Below, in pieces: positions 39,649 through 48,119 of a DNA stretch of 64,000 nt. The translations under genes and the position numbers were made by a program. The notes under the pieces are model-generated. The model was not told where the DNA came from and searched no databases. It worked only from the letters and a program-made list of their open reading frames with translations. Source of the stretch: Gemmatimonadota bacterium (GTDB taxonomy: Bacteria; Gemmatimonadota; Gemmatimonadetes; Gemmatimonadales; GWC2-71-9); NCBI GenBank assembly GCA_003221035.1, contig QHUB01000023.1:1-64000 (forward strand), in the 5' to 3' direction. The stretch's first letter is position 1. Every line of letters starts with the position of its first letter.

Positions 39649-40161
39649 TTACACCGAGGATTTCCACCACCAGAGACGGCCCGCATCCTCTCGGGATACG
39701 GGCTGACCCATCAGTCTCGCGACCGTGAGAATCTGGCCGCGGTGATGACCGTCGTGAGCGACGAAGTAGGTGAGGACGTGACCCACGTCGAGCGCCAGGT
39801 TGCGCCAGACGTAGCGCTTGGATGGCGGCACTGAGCCTCCCGACTCGAGTCCCAGTTGCAGGACGGCTTCGATGCCTTTGGCGCTTCGCTTCAGCGCGGC
39901 GACGAGCTGGCGTCGTGTCACGCGGCGCTGATCGACACGACCGGGTGTGGGAATGCCGTGCTCACCGCCGAGCGTCCTTACCCAACGACACCGCGCATTG
40001 TGGATATGGGCGGCGATCATGCGCACGGTGCGCCGTGGCGTCCCCGGAACGGGCGCGTCCCAGACCGACGCCGGCAGGCGCTGCACGAGATCCATCGTGA
40101 CGCGGTTGTTCGTGCGCCACGCCGCCAGCATGGTCGCGCCGAGGTCGACGCTGCTGGTCAT
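39649..40161 (-). CDS. DinB-family protein
   Basis: A 170-residue DinB-like four-helix protein. The first metal His lies in MIAAHIHNARCRWVR and the second cluster in YFVAHDGHHRGQILTVARLMG. Activity unknown; relatives include thiol S-transferases. Its ATG overlaps the stop of the UnbU-like gene (ATGA), so it is the third gene of the UnbV-UnbU-DinB operon. It meets the plus-strand gene tail to tail with 6 bp between. Confidence 0.85.
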   Translation of the reverse strand: MTSSVDLGATMLAAWRTNNRVTMDLVQRLPASVWDAPVPGTPRRTVRMIAAHIHNARCRWVRTLGGEHGIPTPGRVDQRRVTRRQLVAALKRSAKGIEAVLQLGLESGGSVPPSKRYVWRNLALDVGHVLTYFVAHDGHHRGQILTVARLMGQPVSREDAGRLWWWKSSV

Positions 40162-41027
40162 GCCTTCACGGTCCGTCCGTCAGGCGGTCCGACAGTCCGG
40201 CGCAAATCGATGAACATGGCAATAGGCCCGACGATCGCCAGCGCCAGAATGGGCGGCGAGACGTAGAACGGCCGGAGCAACGAAAGCTGGAAGTCGCCCC
40301 CCAAGCGGATCAGGGTCTCGACGAGCGCGACGATCGCGACGACGACGATCCGGCCCCGCGTGGTACTCACCGTGGTCCGCGGATCGGTGACCATGAAGAA
40401 GACGAACAGCTGGTACATCGGTCCCGTGATCGGCGCCAATTCCGCGAAGAGCGGTCCGCCCACGATCACGTGGCGCAGCAGCGCGAACGCGATGAAACAC
40501 GCGACGTACGTGAGCGTGACATGCAGAACCTTGGCGCGCCAGGCGATCAGGAGCCCGAAGAACCAGATCACCAGGTTCGTCCAGATATCGTTGCCCCATT
40601 GATGGCTCAGGATCGCCACCGAATCGGCGGCGACCAGCACCATGAGCGCAATCGCGAAGTTGCTCGGATTCCACAGATGCCGGCCGCGATATGTCAGGAC
40701 GTATTTCGAGGTGATCGCGAGAAACGCACCGAGGGCAAACGGCCAGAGAATGTTCGCCTGCGGCTTGGTGAGGAGCGCCAGACTGATCCCCGTGATGTAC
40801 GCGCTCGCCACATTGGCCACGCGACCTCTGAGCCACCACGACAGAAACACTTCAGTGACGATGCAGACACCCAGCGTCGTCGCCAGTCGCTCGTAGCCGC
40901 CGAGGATCCCGTATCGCCATTCGCCGACGGCGAGCACGAGCGTGATGAGAAAAACGATCAGGTAGCGCGGCTCGATCGCCACGCTCATCCACGGCCGCGC
41001 CTGCGCCTGCGCCGGTGCCGTCGTCAC
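40158..41027 (-). CDS. UnbU-like / RnfD-related membrane protein
   Basis: A 289-residue protein with about eight to ten transmembrane helices. It belongs to the NqrB/RnfD/RsxD superfamily (RGRHLWNPSNFAIALMVL and MVTDPRTTVSTTRGR). The covalent FMN site of true RnfD (S/T-G-A-T) is not visible, and no other rnf genes are present, so it is closer to UnbU, the membrane protein beside UnbV in enediyne clusters. GTG 41027 overlaps the UnbV-like stop (GTGA); ATG 40988 is an alternative. Degenerate GGTCCG repeats (40170-40206) encode its C-terminus. Confidence 0.8.
   Translation of the reverse strand: MTTAPAQAQARPWMSVAIEPRYLIVFLITLVLAVGEWRYGILGGYERLATTLGVCIVTEVFLSWWLRGRVANVASAYITGISLALLTKPQANILWPFALGAFLAITSKYVLTYRGRHLWNPSNFAIALMVLVAADSVAILSHQWGNDIWTNLVIWFFGLLIAWRAKVLHVTLTYVACFIAFALLRHVIVGGPLFAELAPITGPMYQLFVFFMVTDPRTTVSTTRGRIVVVAIVALVETLIRLGGDFQLSLLRPFYVSPPILALAIVGPIAMFIDLRRTVGPPDGRTVKA
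40170..40206. repeat. Degenerate short tandem repeat at the UnbU-like 3' end
   Basis: Units GGTCCGTCC, GGTCCGAC and AGTCCGGC recur and end in GGCGCAAATCG, closely resembling the series at 11828-11867. They encode the polar C-terminal tail. Two distant loci sharing one degenerate repeat implies a repeat family in this genome. Confidence 0.5.
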
Positions 41028-42796
41028 TTCGGCTCTGTGATGACGTGCAGCGAATCGATCGCCAGGCCGCTCAACACCTGCTCGGCTCCCGATGGCCACC
41101 GAATCGTCACACGGCCCAGGCGCTGATTCCCAAGACCGAAATGCAGCCGCCGATCGTTCTGACTGCAGAAGCCGCTGCCGCCGTCCACCACCTGGCGCTG
41201 GCGCCCCGCGCCGATTTCCGCCGTCACCTCCGCGCCGATCGCGCTGCGATTGCTCCGCGTCCCCACGAGCTTGAGCTCGAGCCAGCGGCCGGGCCTCACC
41301 CCCTGACCCCCTCTCCCTTCGGGAGAGGGGGAACCCATGTTCTTGTACAGCAGCGCTCTGCCCTTCTCATTCGCGATCACGACGTCGAGCAGCCCGCGAT
41401 TGAAGAGATCGGCCATCGCGACCGAGCGGCCGTCCAGCCGGTCCGTGACGCCCGCCTCCTGTGCCACATCCACAAATCCCGCCTCGCCGCGATTCAGCAG
41501 CACGCGCGAGGGCTCGTAGCCCGAGAGGCTCGCGGTCCCGATCGCCGGCCAGTTCTTCGCGTCCTCGAAGATGTTGCCCTGCGCGCCGGCGATCTTCGAC
41601 ATCGCGTACCAGTAGTCGCGCGTCGAGTCGGCCGAGATGAAGCCGTTCGCGATCACGAGATCGAGCAGACCGTCGTTGTTGAGGTCGCCGAACTGCGCGC
41701 CCCAGGCCCACCCCGCGTCGGCCACGGGTCCCTTGGCCACTTCATCGAACCGTCCGAGCTCCTTCAGGAAATTGAGCCGCAGATTGTTGCCCTGAAACAG
41801 AAAGCCCTTCTCGGAGATGTTGGTCACGAAGACATCGTGCCGGCCGCGGTTGTAGACATCGCCCACCGCCACCGCCATGCCGCTCTTCGAATCGTCCTGC
41901 AGTCCCGCGCGCGCGAGCTCGAAGTGTTTACCGCCGCGATTCAGATACAGCTCTTCGGGCCCGTAGTCGTTGGCGAGGTACAGATCGGGCCAGCCATCGT
42001 CGTTGAAGTCCGCCGCGGTCGCCGCGAGCGTCCAACGCGTGCTGCCCACGCCGAGCGAATCGGTGACGTCTTTGAAGTGCCCATTGCCCATGTTCTTGAA
42101 CAGGAGATTCTTGCCGCCGTTCGATGCGAATTCCCAGCTCTGCTGCATGATCCGCGTGGTCTTCAGATGCCAGAAGTCGATGTCGGAGCGGAAGTAGCCG
42201 GTGATGTAGAGATCGAGCAGGCCGTCGCGGTCGAAGTCGAGCCAGACCGCGCCGTTCGAGTTCATCCACGTCTTGAGCCCTGCCTGCGCGGTCACGTCGT
42301 CGAACTTGCCGTTGCCGAGATTGTGCAGGAGCTGGGGGTAGCCCCACTTGTAGACCAGGAGATCTTCGTTGCCGTCGTTGTCGTAGTCGCCCCACACGGC
42401 GCCCATCGACGCGCCTTCCCCCTCGCGATTCAGGGCGCCCACGCCGGCTTCGGTCGATACCTCCTTGAAGGTGCCGTCATGCTGGTTGAGATAGAGCGCG
42501 TTGGATGTGCCGAAGCGTGAGGATGTGAAGTAGAGGTCGTCCCAGCCGTCGTTGTTCACGTCGCTCACCGAGACGCACGCGCCGAGCGCGCCGACATGCG
42601 GGGCGACATTCGCTATTTTCAAGTCGAGCGTCGCCTCCTGATGCACGAAGTCGATCCCGCTCGCGTGCGCGACTTCGCTGAGATGGATCGTCTCGCTCGC
42701 GCCGGTCGTGGTGCCCGCCGCGCCCGCGTTCAGCACGACGACGGCGACGACGGCGGCCGCGAATGCAACGGTCACGATGAAACGTCGCGAATTCAT
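41024..42796 (-). CDS. UnbV-like CRTAC1 protein (FG-GAP/VCBS repeats, ASPIC domain)
   Basis: A 590-residue exported protein; ATG 42796 starts a signal peptide (FIVTVAFAAAVVAVVVL). FG-GAP repeats with calcium loops (DVNNDGWDDLYF, DYDNDGNEDLLV, DFNDDGWPDLYL, DLNNDGLLDLVI) make a beta-propeller. The C-terminal ASPIC/UnbV domain spans LKLVGTRSNRSAIGAEV to IRWPSGAEQ. A short in-frame insert (SPSPEGRGGQGV) precedes that domain and comes from a perfect hairpin repeat. It is first of the UnbV-UnbU-DinB operon and is divergent, by only 24 bp, from another CRTAC1 gene. Confidence 0.85.
   Translation of the reverse strand: MNSRRFIVTVAFAAAVVAVVVLNAGAAGTTTGASETIHLSEVAHASGIDFVHQEATLDLKIANVAPHVGALGACVSVSDVNNDGWDDLYFTSSRFGTSNALYLNQHDGTFKEVSTEAGVGALNREGEGASMGAVWGDYDNDGNEDLLVYKWGYPQLLHNLGNGKFDDVTAQAGLKTWMNSNGAVWLDFDRDGLLDLYITGYFRSDIDFWHLKTTRIMQQSWEFASNGGKNLLFKNMGNGHFKDVTDSLGVGSTRWTLAATAADFNDDGWPDLYLANDYGPEELYLNRGGKHFELARAGLQDDSKSGMAVAVGDVYNRGRHDVFVTNISEKGFLFQGNNLRLNFLKELGRFDEVAKGPVADAGWAWGAQFGDLNNDGLLDLVIANGFISADSTRDYWYAMSKIAGAQGNIFEDAKNWPAIGTASLSGYEPSRVLLNRGEAGFVDVAQEAGVTDRLDGRSVAMADLFNRGLLDVVIANEKGRALLYKNMGSPSPEGRGGQGVRPGRWLELKLVGTRSNRSAIGAEVTAEIGAGRQRQVVDGGSGFCSQNDRRLHFGLGNQRLGRVTIRWPSGAEQVLSGLAIDSLHVITEPK
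41307..41331. repeat. Perfect hairpin repeat inserted in the UnbV-like gene
   Basis: CCCCCTCTCCC (41307-41317) and its exact complement (41321-41331) flank a TTC loop. The palindrome encodes the low-complexity segment just before the ASPIC domain. Similar CTCTCCCTTCGGGAGAG hairpins are common interspersed repeats in bacterial genomes (general knowledge). Confidence 0.7.
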
Positions 42797-42820
42797 GGCC
42801 CTAAACGTAGCTTCCTGCCC

Positions 42821-45800
42821 ATGTTTCGCCGACACCTGTGCGCGTGTGGCACGCTCCTGCTGCTCGGCTGCGGGAAAAAATCTGAACCGCTCTTCAGCCT
42901 GCTCTCATCGCGGCAAACCGGCATCACGTTCAGCAACACCATCACGACGAACGATTCCTTCAACATCCAGAACAACGTCTACATCTACAACGGCGCGGGC
43001 GTCGCCGCCGGCGACATCGACCAGGACGGGCTGCCCGATCTCTTTTTCAGCGGCAACATGGTGTCGAGCCGGCTCTACCTGAACAAAGGCAACATGCGGT
43101 TCGAGGACATCACCGAGCGCGCGGGCGTGCATACGAACCGCTGGTGCACGGGCGCGACGATGGCGGACATCAATAACGACGGCTTCCTGGATATCTACGT
43201 ATCGGTATCCGGATCGGGCAGCGGCGCCAGGGGAGCGGACCGCGCGAATCTGCTGTTCATCAGCAACGGCAATGGCACCTTCACCGAAGCCGCACGTCAA
43301 TACGGCATCGCCGACACGGGCTTCACGACGCACGCGGTGTTCCTCGATTACGACGGCGACGGCGATCTCGATCTCTTCCTGCTGAACAACTCGCCGCAGG
43401 ACTTCGCCCGCGGGGCGGCCGAAGCCCACCCCCTCGGCTTGCAGACCGTCAGCCCGGCGAGCTACAACACACTGTACCGCAACAACGGTAACGGGACGTT
43501 TACGGATGTCTCCGCGCAGGCGGGGATTCTGCGCCGGATCGGGTACGGCCTCGGCGTCGCGGTGGCCGACGTGAATCGCGACGGCCGGCCCGATATCTAC
43601 GTGTCGAACGATGTGTCGCCGAATGATGTCCTCTACATCAATCAGGGAAACGGGACATTTCGTGACGAGGCGGCGCTGTCGCTGAAGCACACCAGCGTCG
43701 CGGGCATGGGTGTCGATGTCGCCGATTTCAACAACGACGGCTGGCCCGACATCGCGCAGATGGACATGCTCCCCCCCGTTCCCGAGCAGCGCAAGCGCAT
43801 GAGCGGGTTTCTGACGTACGCGCGCCGCATGCAGGACCGGGCGCGCGGCTATCGCGACGACTACGACGCCAACGCGCTACAGCTGAGCAACGGCGTGACG
43901 CCGGCCGGCAATGTCGTATTCAGCGAAATCGCGAATTTCGCCGGTGTGTCCGCGACCGACTGGAGCTGGAGCCCTTTGTTCGCGGACCTGGACAACGACG
44001 GCCGCAAGGACCTGGTCGTCACGAACGGCTATCCCAAGGCCCCGAACGATCTCGATTATCAGCAGGCGGTGTTTGCCGCGCGCCGATCGAACAATCATGC
44101 CGCCGCGCTCGAGGCGCTCCGAGGTTTGCGCAGCTACAAGGTGCGCAACTACCTGTTTCGCAACAACGGCGACCTCACGTTCAGCGACGTGAGCCAGGCA
44201 TGGGGCATCACCGAGCCCAGTTTTTCGTACGGCGCCGCCTACGTCGATCTCAACAACGACGGCAAGCTGGATCTCGTGGTCAACAACATCGATGCGCCCG
44301 CGTCGGTCTACGAGAACATCCGGCAGGACAGCGCCGCGCACTACCTGACGGTGGTGCTCGAGGGCGACGGCGCAAACCGCCGTGGTCTCGGCGCCAGTCT
44401 CACGCTGACGGCAGCGGGCGGGCGGCAGTACTTGTATCACTCGCCCTACCGTGGCTTCATGTCCACGATGGACGATCGCGAGCATTTCGGGCTCGGCCGC
44501 GCGACGCGGGTTGACAGCCTCGTCGTGACATGGCCGGACGGACGCGCGCAGGTGCTCACGGATCTCGGTGTGGATCGGATGGTCACGGTGAAGCAGGTTT
44601 CTGGTGTCAGGTGTCAGGTATCCGGCAAGTGCAATCCCGGGCACCTGACCCCAGACCCCAGACACCTGCCGTTCCAGCCCGCTCCCGCCCCGCGCTACAA
44701 ACAGACGCTCCCGACCTCGGCCGACTTCGCTGTTCAGCCGCTGCTGCCGTACGAGCCTTCCCGCCAGGGCCCTCCGATCGCAGTCGCGGACGTAAACGGC
44801 GATGGACTCGACGACGTGTTTGTCGGAGGGAGCGCCGACGCACCCGGCAAGCTGTTCCTCCAGAAGCGCGACGGCAACTTCGTCGAAGCGCCGGGACAGC
44901 CGTGGGGGGGGGCCCAAGATCGGAGCTATGAGGACTGGGGGGCGGTCTTTTTCGATGCGAACGGGGACGGCCGTCCCGATCTGTACGTCGCCAGTTGCGC
45001 CTATCGCCACACCGCCATGTCGCGTGTGCTCCAGGACCGGCTCTACATGAATCAAGGCTCCGGACGGTTCGTGCGCGACTCCGCCGCGTTACCGGAAATG
45101 CTCACGTGCACCGCGAGCGTGGCAGCGGGAGATTTCGACGGGGACGGCAAACCCGATCTCTTTGTCGGTGGCCGGCTGACGCCGCGCAACTATCCGGCCC
45201 CGGCGCGCAGTTACCTGCTCAAGAATGAAGGCGGCCACTTCGTCGACGTGACCGCGCAGGTCGCGCCGGAGCTCGCGCAACCGTTCGGCATGGTCACCGC
45301 GGCGACATGGACCGATTTCGACGGCGACGGCCGGCTCGATCTCGTGGTCGCCGGCGAATGGATGGCGCTCGAGTTCTTTCACAACGACGCCGGGCGTCTG
45401 CGCAACGTCACCGCTGCGACCCGTGCCGGCGCCACACGTGGCTGGTGGTGGAGTCTGCTCGCGGCCGATTTCAATCACGACGGGCGGCCCGATCTCGTCG
45501 CGGGTAACATGGGCCTGAACTTCATGTATCACGCCTCGCCCGAGAATCCGTTTGGGATCTACGCGGCCGATTTCACGGGAAATCAAAGCACGGACATCGT
45601 GTTGACCCAGCAGATCGGCGATCAGGAGTATCCATTCTTCGGCCGCGCCTTCCTCGGCCCGACCGTGTATCCGGTCGCGCTGCGCGTGCCGAGTTACTCG
45701 AGCTTTGCGTCCGCGACAGTGGACCGGCTGTTCGGGGGCGACGTGTTGAAGCGCGCCCTGCACTATCGGGCGGATACGTTTGCGAGTCTCTACCTGCAGA

Positions 45801-46150
45801 ACAACGGCGATGGCACGTTCACGCCGTCGCCGCTGCCGAACTTCGCGCAGCTCTCGCCAATCCGCGGCATGGTGGCGCGGGACATCGATGGCGACGGGAA
45901 TCTGGATCTGGTCGTGGCGGGCAATCTCACGGAGATGGAGCCGAACACGACGCCGCCCGACGCGGGCAACGGGCTCTGGCTGCGGGGCGACGGCCACGGA
46001 CACTTCACGCCGGTGACGTCGTTCGAGAGCGGATTCCTGGCGCCGAGGGGTGTGTCGGGTCTTGCGGTCATGAAAACGCCTGCAGGGAGCGCCGTGCTCG
46101 TTGCGAACACGGGCGACTCCCTGCAGGCTTTTACGCTTCGACTGCGTTAA
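42821..46150 (+). CDS. Large CRTAC1-family lipoprotein with two FG-GAP propellers
   Basis: A 1109-residue lipoprotein (lipobox LLLLGCGKK) with a first FG-GAP/VCBS propeller (DIDQDGLPDLFF, DVNRDGRPDIYV, DFNNDGWPDIAQ), an ASPIC/UnbV-like segment (VVLEGDGANRRGLGASLTL to VTWPDGRAQV) near residue 590, then a second propeller (DVNGDGLDDVFV, DFDGDGKPDLFV, DFDGDGRLDLVV). A repeat-derived insert (CQVSGKCNPGHLTPDPRHL) joins the halves. Such proteins often accompany SusC/SusD pairs; here SusD is the tail-to-tail neighbour. ATG 42821 is preferred because earlier in-frame starts overlap the divergent gene and lack the signal peptide. Function unknown. Confidence 0.85.
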   Translation: MFRRHLCACGTLLLLGCGKKSEPLFSLLSSRQTGITFSNTITTNDSFNIQNNVYIYNGAGVAAGDIDQDGLPDLFFSGNMVSSRLYLNKGNMRFEDITERAGVHTNRWCTGATMADINNDGFLDIYVSVSGSGSGARGADRANLLFISNGNGTFTEAARQYGIADTGFTTHAVFLDYDGDGDLDLFLLNNSPQDFARGAAEAHPLGLQTVSPASYNTLYRNNGNGTFTDVSAQAGILRRIGYGLGVAVADVNRDGRPDIYVSNDVSPNDVLYINQGNGTFRDEAALSLKHTSVAGMGVDVADFNNDGWPDIAQMDMLPPVPEQRKRMSGFLTYARRMQDRARGYRDDYDANALQLSNGVTPAGNVVFSEIANFAGVSATDWSWSPLFADLDNDGRKDLVVTNGYPKAPNDLDYQQAVFAARRSNNHAAALEALRGLRSYKVRNYLFRNNGDLTFSDVSQAWGITEPSFSYGAAYVDLNNDGKLDLVVNNIDAPASVYENIRQDSAAHYLTVVLEGDGANRRGLGASLTLTAAGGRQYLYHSPYRGFMSTMDDREHFGLGRATRVDSLVVTWPDGRAQVLTDLGVDRMVTVKQVSGVRCQVSGKCNPGHLTPDPRHLPFQPAPAPRYKQTLPTSADFAVQPLLPYEPSRQGPPIAVADVNGDGLDDVFVGGSADAPGKLFLQKRDGNFVEAPGQPWGGAQDRSYEDWGAVFFDANGDGRPDLYVASCAYRHTAMSRVLQDRLYMNQGSGRFVRDSAALPEMLTCTASVAAGDFDGDGKPDLFVGGRLTPRNYPAPARSYLLKNEGGHFVDVTAQVAPELAQPFGMVTAATWTDFDGDGRLDLVVAGEWMALEFFHNDAGRLRNVTAATRAGATRGWWWSLLAADFNHDGRPDLVAGNMGLNFMYHASPENPFGIYAADFTGNQSTDIVLTQQIGDQEYPFFGRAFLGPTVYPVALRVPSYSSFASATVDRLFGGDVLKRALHYRADTFASLYLQNNGDGTFTPSPLPNFAQLSPIRGMVARDIDGDGNLDLVVAGNLTEMEPNTTPPDAGNGLWLRGDGHGHFTPVTSFESGFLAPRGVSGLAVMKTPAGSAVLVANTGDSLQAFTLRLR
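44597..44670. repeat. Inverted repeat element inserted in the large CRTAC1 gene
   Basis: CAGGTGTC (44608-44615) pairs with GACACCTG (44661-44668), and CAGGT (44615-44619) pairs with ACCTG (44643-44647). Direct repeats of GGTGTCA and CCCCAGA lie within. The ~74-bp element is in frame and encodes the linker between the ASPIC segment and the second propeller. Confidence 0.6.
46078..46132. terminator. Probable bidirectional terminator hairpin
   Basis: GCCTGCAGGGAG (46078-46089) and CTCCCTGCAGGC (46117-46128) form a perfect 12-bp stem followed by TTTT; the other strand has TTTT one base after its own arm. Within the loop CGTG/CACG can pair further. It lies in the last codons of the large CRTAC1 gene and 26 bp beyond the susD stop, so it could end transcription of the convergent SusC/SusD operon, and possibly both ways. 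Confidence 0.45.
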
Positions 46151-46157
46151 GAACCGG

Positions 46158-48086
46158 CTACTGGCAGGCGCCCCAGCCGGTGTTCTGCTGGAGCATGCAC
46201 TGCCCGTTCACCTTACTCAGTTCGACCTGCACCGACGGAATCGGATAGTAATCGTACTTCGGCACCACGTACTGCCCCACCACGCCGGCGAGATATCCGA
46301 TCCGCGCCTTCTCCGTGTTGGCGTAGTTGTTGACCGCGGTGTCGGCAACGGCCTCGCCCCAACGCCGCAGGTCGAAGAACCGCTGACCTTCCATGCCCAG
46401 CTCGAGCCGGCGCTCCGCCCGGACCGCGTCGCGCGCGTACACCGCGCCCAGTGTGCTCCACGGTGTGACGTACTGACCGACCTTGTAGAAGGCCCAGCCC
46501 GTTTGCAGCGAATCCACGGTGAGCCCGGCGGCCATCGGCTCCGCCATGACCGTCTTGCCGGTGCAGTACGTCGTATAGGCGGCATGCACCGTCGCGTCGG
46601 CCCCGCACCCCTGCGCAACGGCACCAGCGCGCGCCCGGATCTGATTCACGATTGCCTGGGCCGCATCGAGGTTGCCCAGCTCGACTTCCGCCTCGGCGTC
46701 CAGCAACAGCATGTCGGCGTACCGGTAGATGTGAATCGGGATGTTGTTCGTCTGCGTCGCGACCCAACCCACGTTGTCTTCCGCCGACGGGTACGCCTGC
46801 TCATGGATGTTCTTCTTGGGACTGTAGGGCCCGCTGTACGACGCGTCGCGGATCCACGAGCGCGCATGCAGGTTCCAGTCCTTGTACGGAACGCCGTCAC
46901 GGCCGACGGTCCAGTCGAGCCGCGGATCGACCGCCCGCATGATGCCGGCGTGGAAGTTCTGCCCCCTCCAGACCTGCGACGTGTCGGACGGCGGCGGTAC
47001 CGCTTCGGGCGTCGGGTTGTTCCAGGCGGGACTGCTCAGCGCCAACGGTAAGCCCGCGGCGTCCACCTGGTAGAAATTCACCAGATTGAACGACGGTTGA
47101 TTGAACCCGCAGCAGGTGAAGTGGTTCGCTTCCGAGTACGGGAAGTTCAGCCGCTCGCCCCAGTTCGAGTTCCAGCCGCTCGGCTCACCGTCTCCCGCGG
47201 ACGCCTGGAACGCAAGGATCGTCTCCGTTCCGTTCCGGAATGCCGGATCCGCGGTCCACACTTTATCGAAGCGCGGCTCGAGCGCGTACACGTTGGCGGC
47301 CTTCACCGCGTCGAACGTTGCTTTGGCCCCGGCCCAATCCTGCCGGTACACCTGCACGCGACCCTTGTAGGCCAGAGCGGCCCACTTGGTGACGCGTCCT
47401 TTTTCGCCGTTGCGCGCGGCGTCCGGCAGCAGCGACGCGGCCGTCGTGAGGTCGGCGATGACCAGCCCGAGGATCGAGTCCGGCGTCAAGTCGTTGGCCT
47501 TGCGGTACCCGCCGGACGCAGCCTGGAGCGAGTCGCCCTCGGTGTAGTACGGAATGTGACCCCACATCCGGTACGCCTCGAAGTGATAGTGCGCCCGGAG
47601 GAAGGTGGCTTCGCCCCGAATGCCGGCCTGATCGCCGGCGGGGATCTCATTGGGGCTCGCCGCCACCACGGCGTCCAGCAAGCGCAGCGTGGCGTTGGCG
47701 CGGAACACGCCCTCATAGACCTGCGCCCATTTCTGGTTCAGGTAGCCATCGGCGTCGCCGACGCCCCACTGCATCGTCTCGATGCTGTGGACCGGGTTCT
47801 GGTCTCCGAGGTCGGATCCCTTGTACGCATCATTGCTGGTGACGCCGCCCCAGACCCAGTTGCTCGCGGCGCAGCCCCACGACCCGGCGGAGCTGGCCTC
47901 GCAGTCCAGGGCGCGGTACGTCGCGATCAGCGAGCCTTCGACGCCGACCTTGTTCATGAGTGTCGACTGGTTAACTGTGCCCTGGGCGGGCTGGTCCAGG
48001 AAGCCTTTGCAGGCGTAGGTGACGCCTGCGACGACCACCACTCCCGCCAGGCTGTACAGCAATCGCTGCCACATGTGTCTGTTCAT
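46158..48086 (-). CDS. SusD/RagB-family outer-membrane nutrient-binding lipoprotein
   Basis: A 642-residue surface lipoprotein (lipobox near GVTYACKG) that captures glycans or other nutrients for its SusC partner. The SusD alpha-helical TPR scaffold is visible in FRANATLRLLDAVV, IRGEATFLRAHYHFEAYRMWG and TKWAALAYKGRVQVYRQDW. The C-terminal domain has the typical DAVRAERRLELGMEGQRFFD and RRWGEA before a beta-rich end. It follows susC by 33 bp in one operon. Ligand unknown; nearby ChbG and GH20 genes point to amino-sugar oligomers. Confidence 0.93.
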   Translation of the reverse strand: MNRHMWQRLLYSLAGVVVVAGVTYACKGFLDQPAQGTVNQSTLMNKVGVEGSLIATYRALDCEASSAGSWGCAASNWVWGGVTSNDAYKGSDLGDQNPVHSIETMQWGVGDADGYLNQKWAQVYEGVFRANATLRLLDAVVAASPNEIPAGDQAGIRGEATFLRAHYHFEAYRMWGHIPYYTEGDSLQAASGGYRKANDLTPDSILGLVIADLTTAASLLPDAARNGEKGRVTKWAALAYKGRVQVYRQDWAGAKATFDAVKAANVYALEPRFDKVWTADPAFRNGTETILAFQASAGDGEPSGWNSNWGERLNFPYSEANHFTCCGFNQPSFNLVNFYQVDAAGLPLALSSPAWNNPTPEAVPPPSDTSQVWRGQNFHAGIMRAVDPRLDWTVGRDGVPYKDWNLHARSWIRDASYSGPYSPKKNIHEQAYPSAEDNVGWVATQTNNIPIHIYRYADMLLLDAEAEVELGNLDAAQAIVNQIRARAGAVAQGCGADATVHAAYTTYCTGKTVMAEPMAAGLTVDSLQTGWAFYKVGQYVTPWSTLGAVYARDAVRAERRLELGMEGQRFFDLRRWGEAVADTAVNNYANTEKARIGYLAGVVGQYVVPKYDYYPIPSVQVELSKVNGQCMLQQNTGWGACQ

Positions 48087-48119
48087 CGTCTTCGTCCCTC
48101 TCAGTCAAGACGAATAGCG

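Noticed and set aside
40158-41027. Rnf or Nqr respiratory complex
   Set aside because: Only one RnfD-like gene is present, without the flavin-attachment motif or other subunits.
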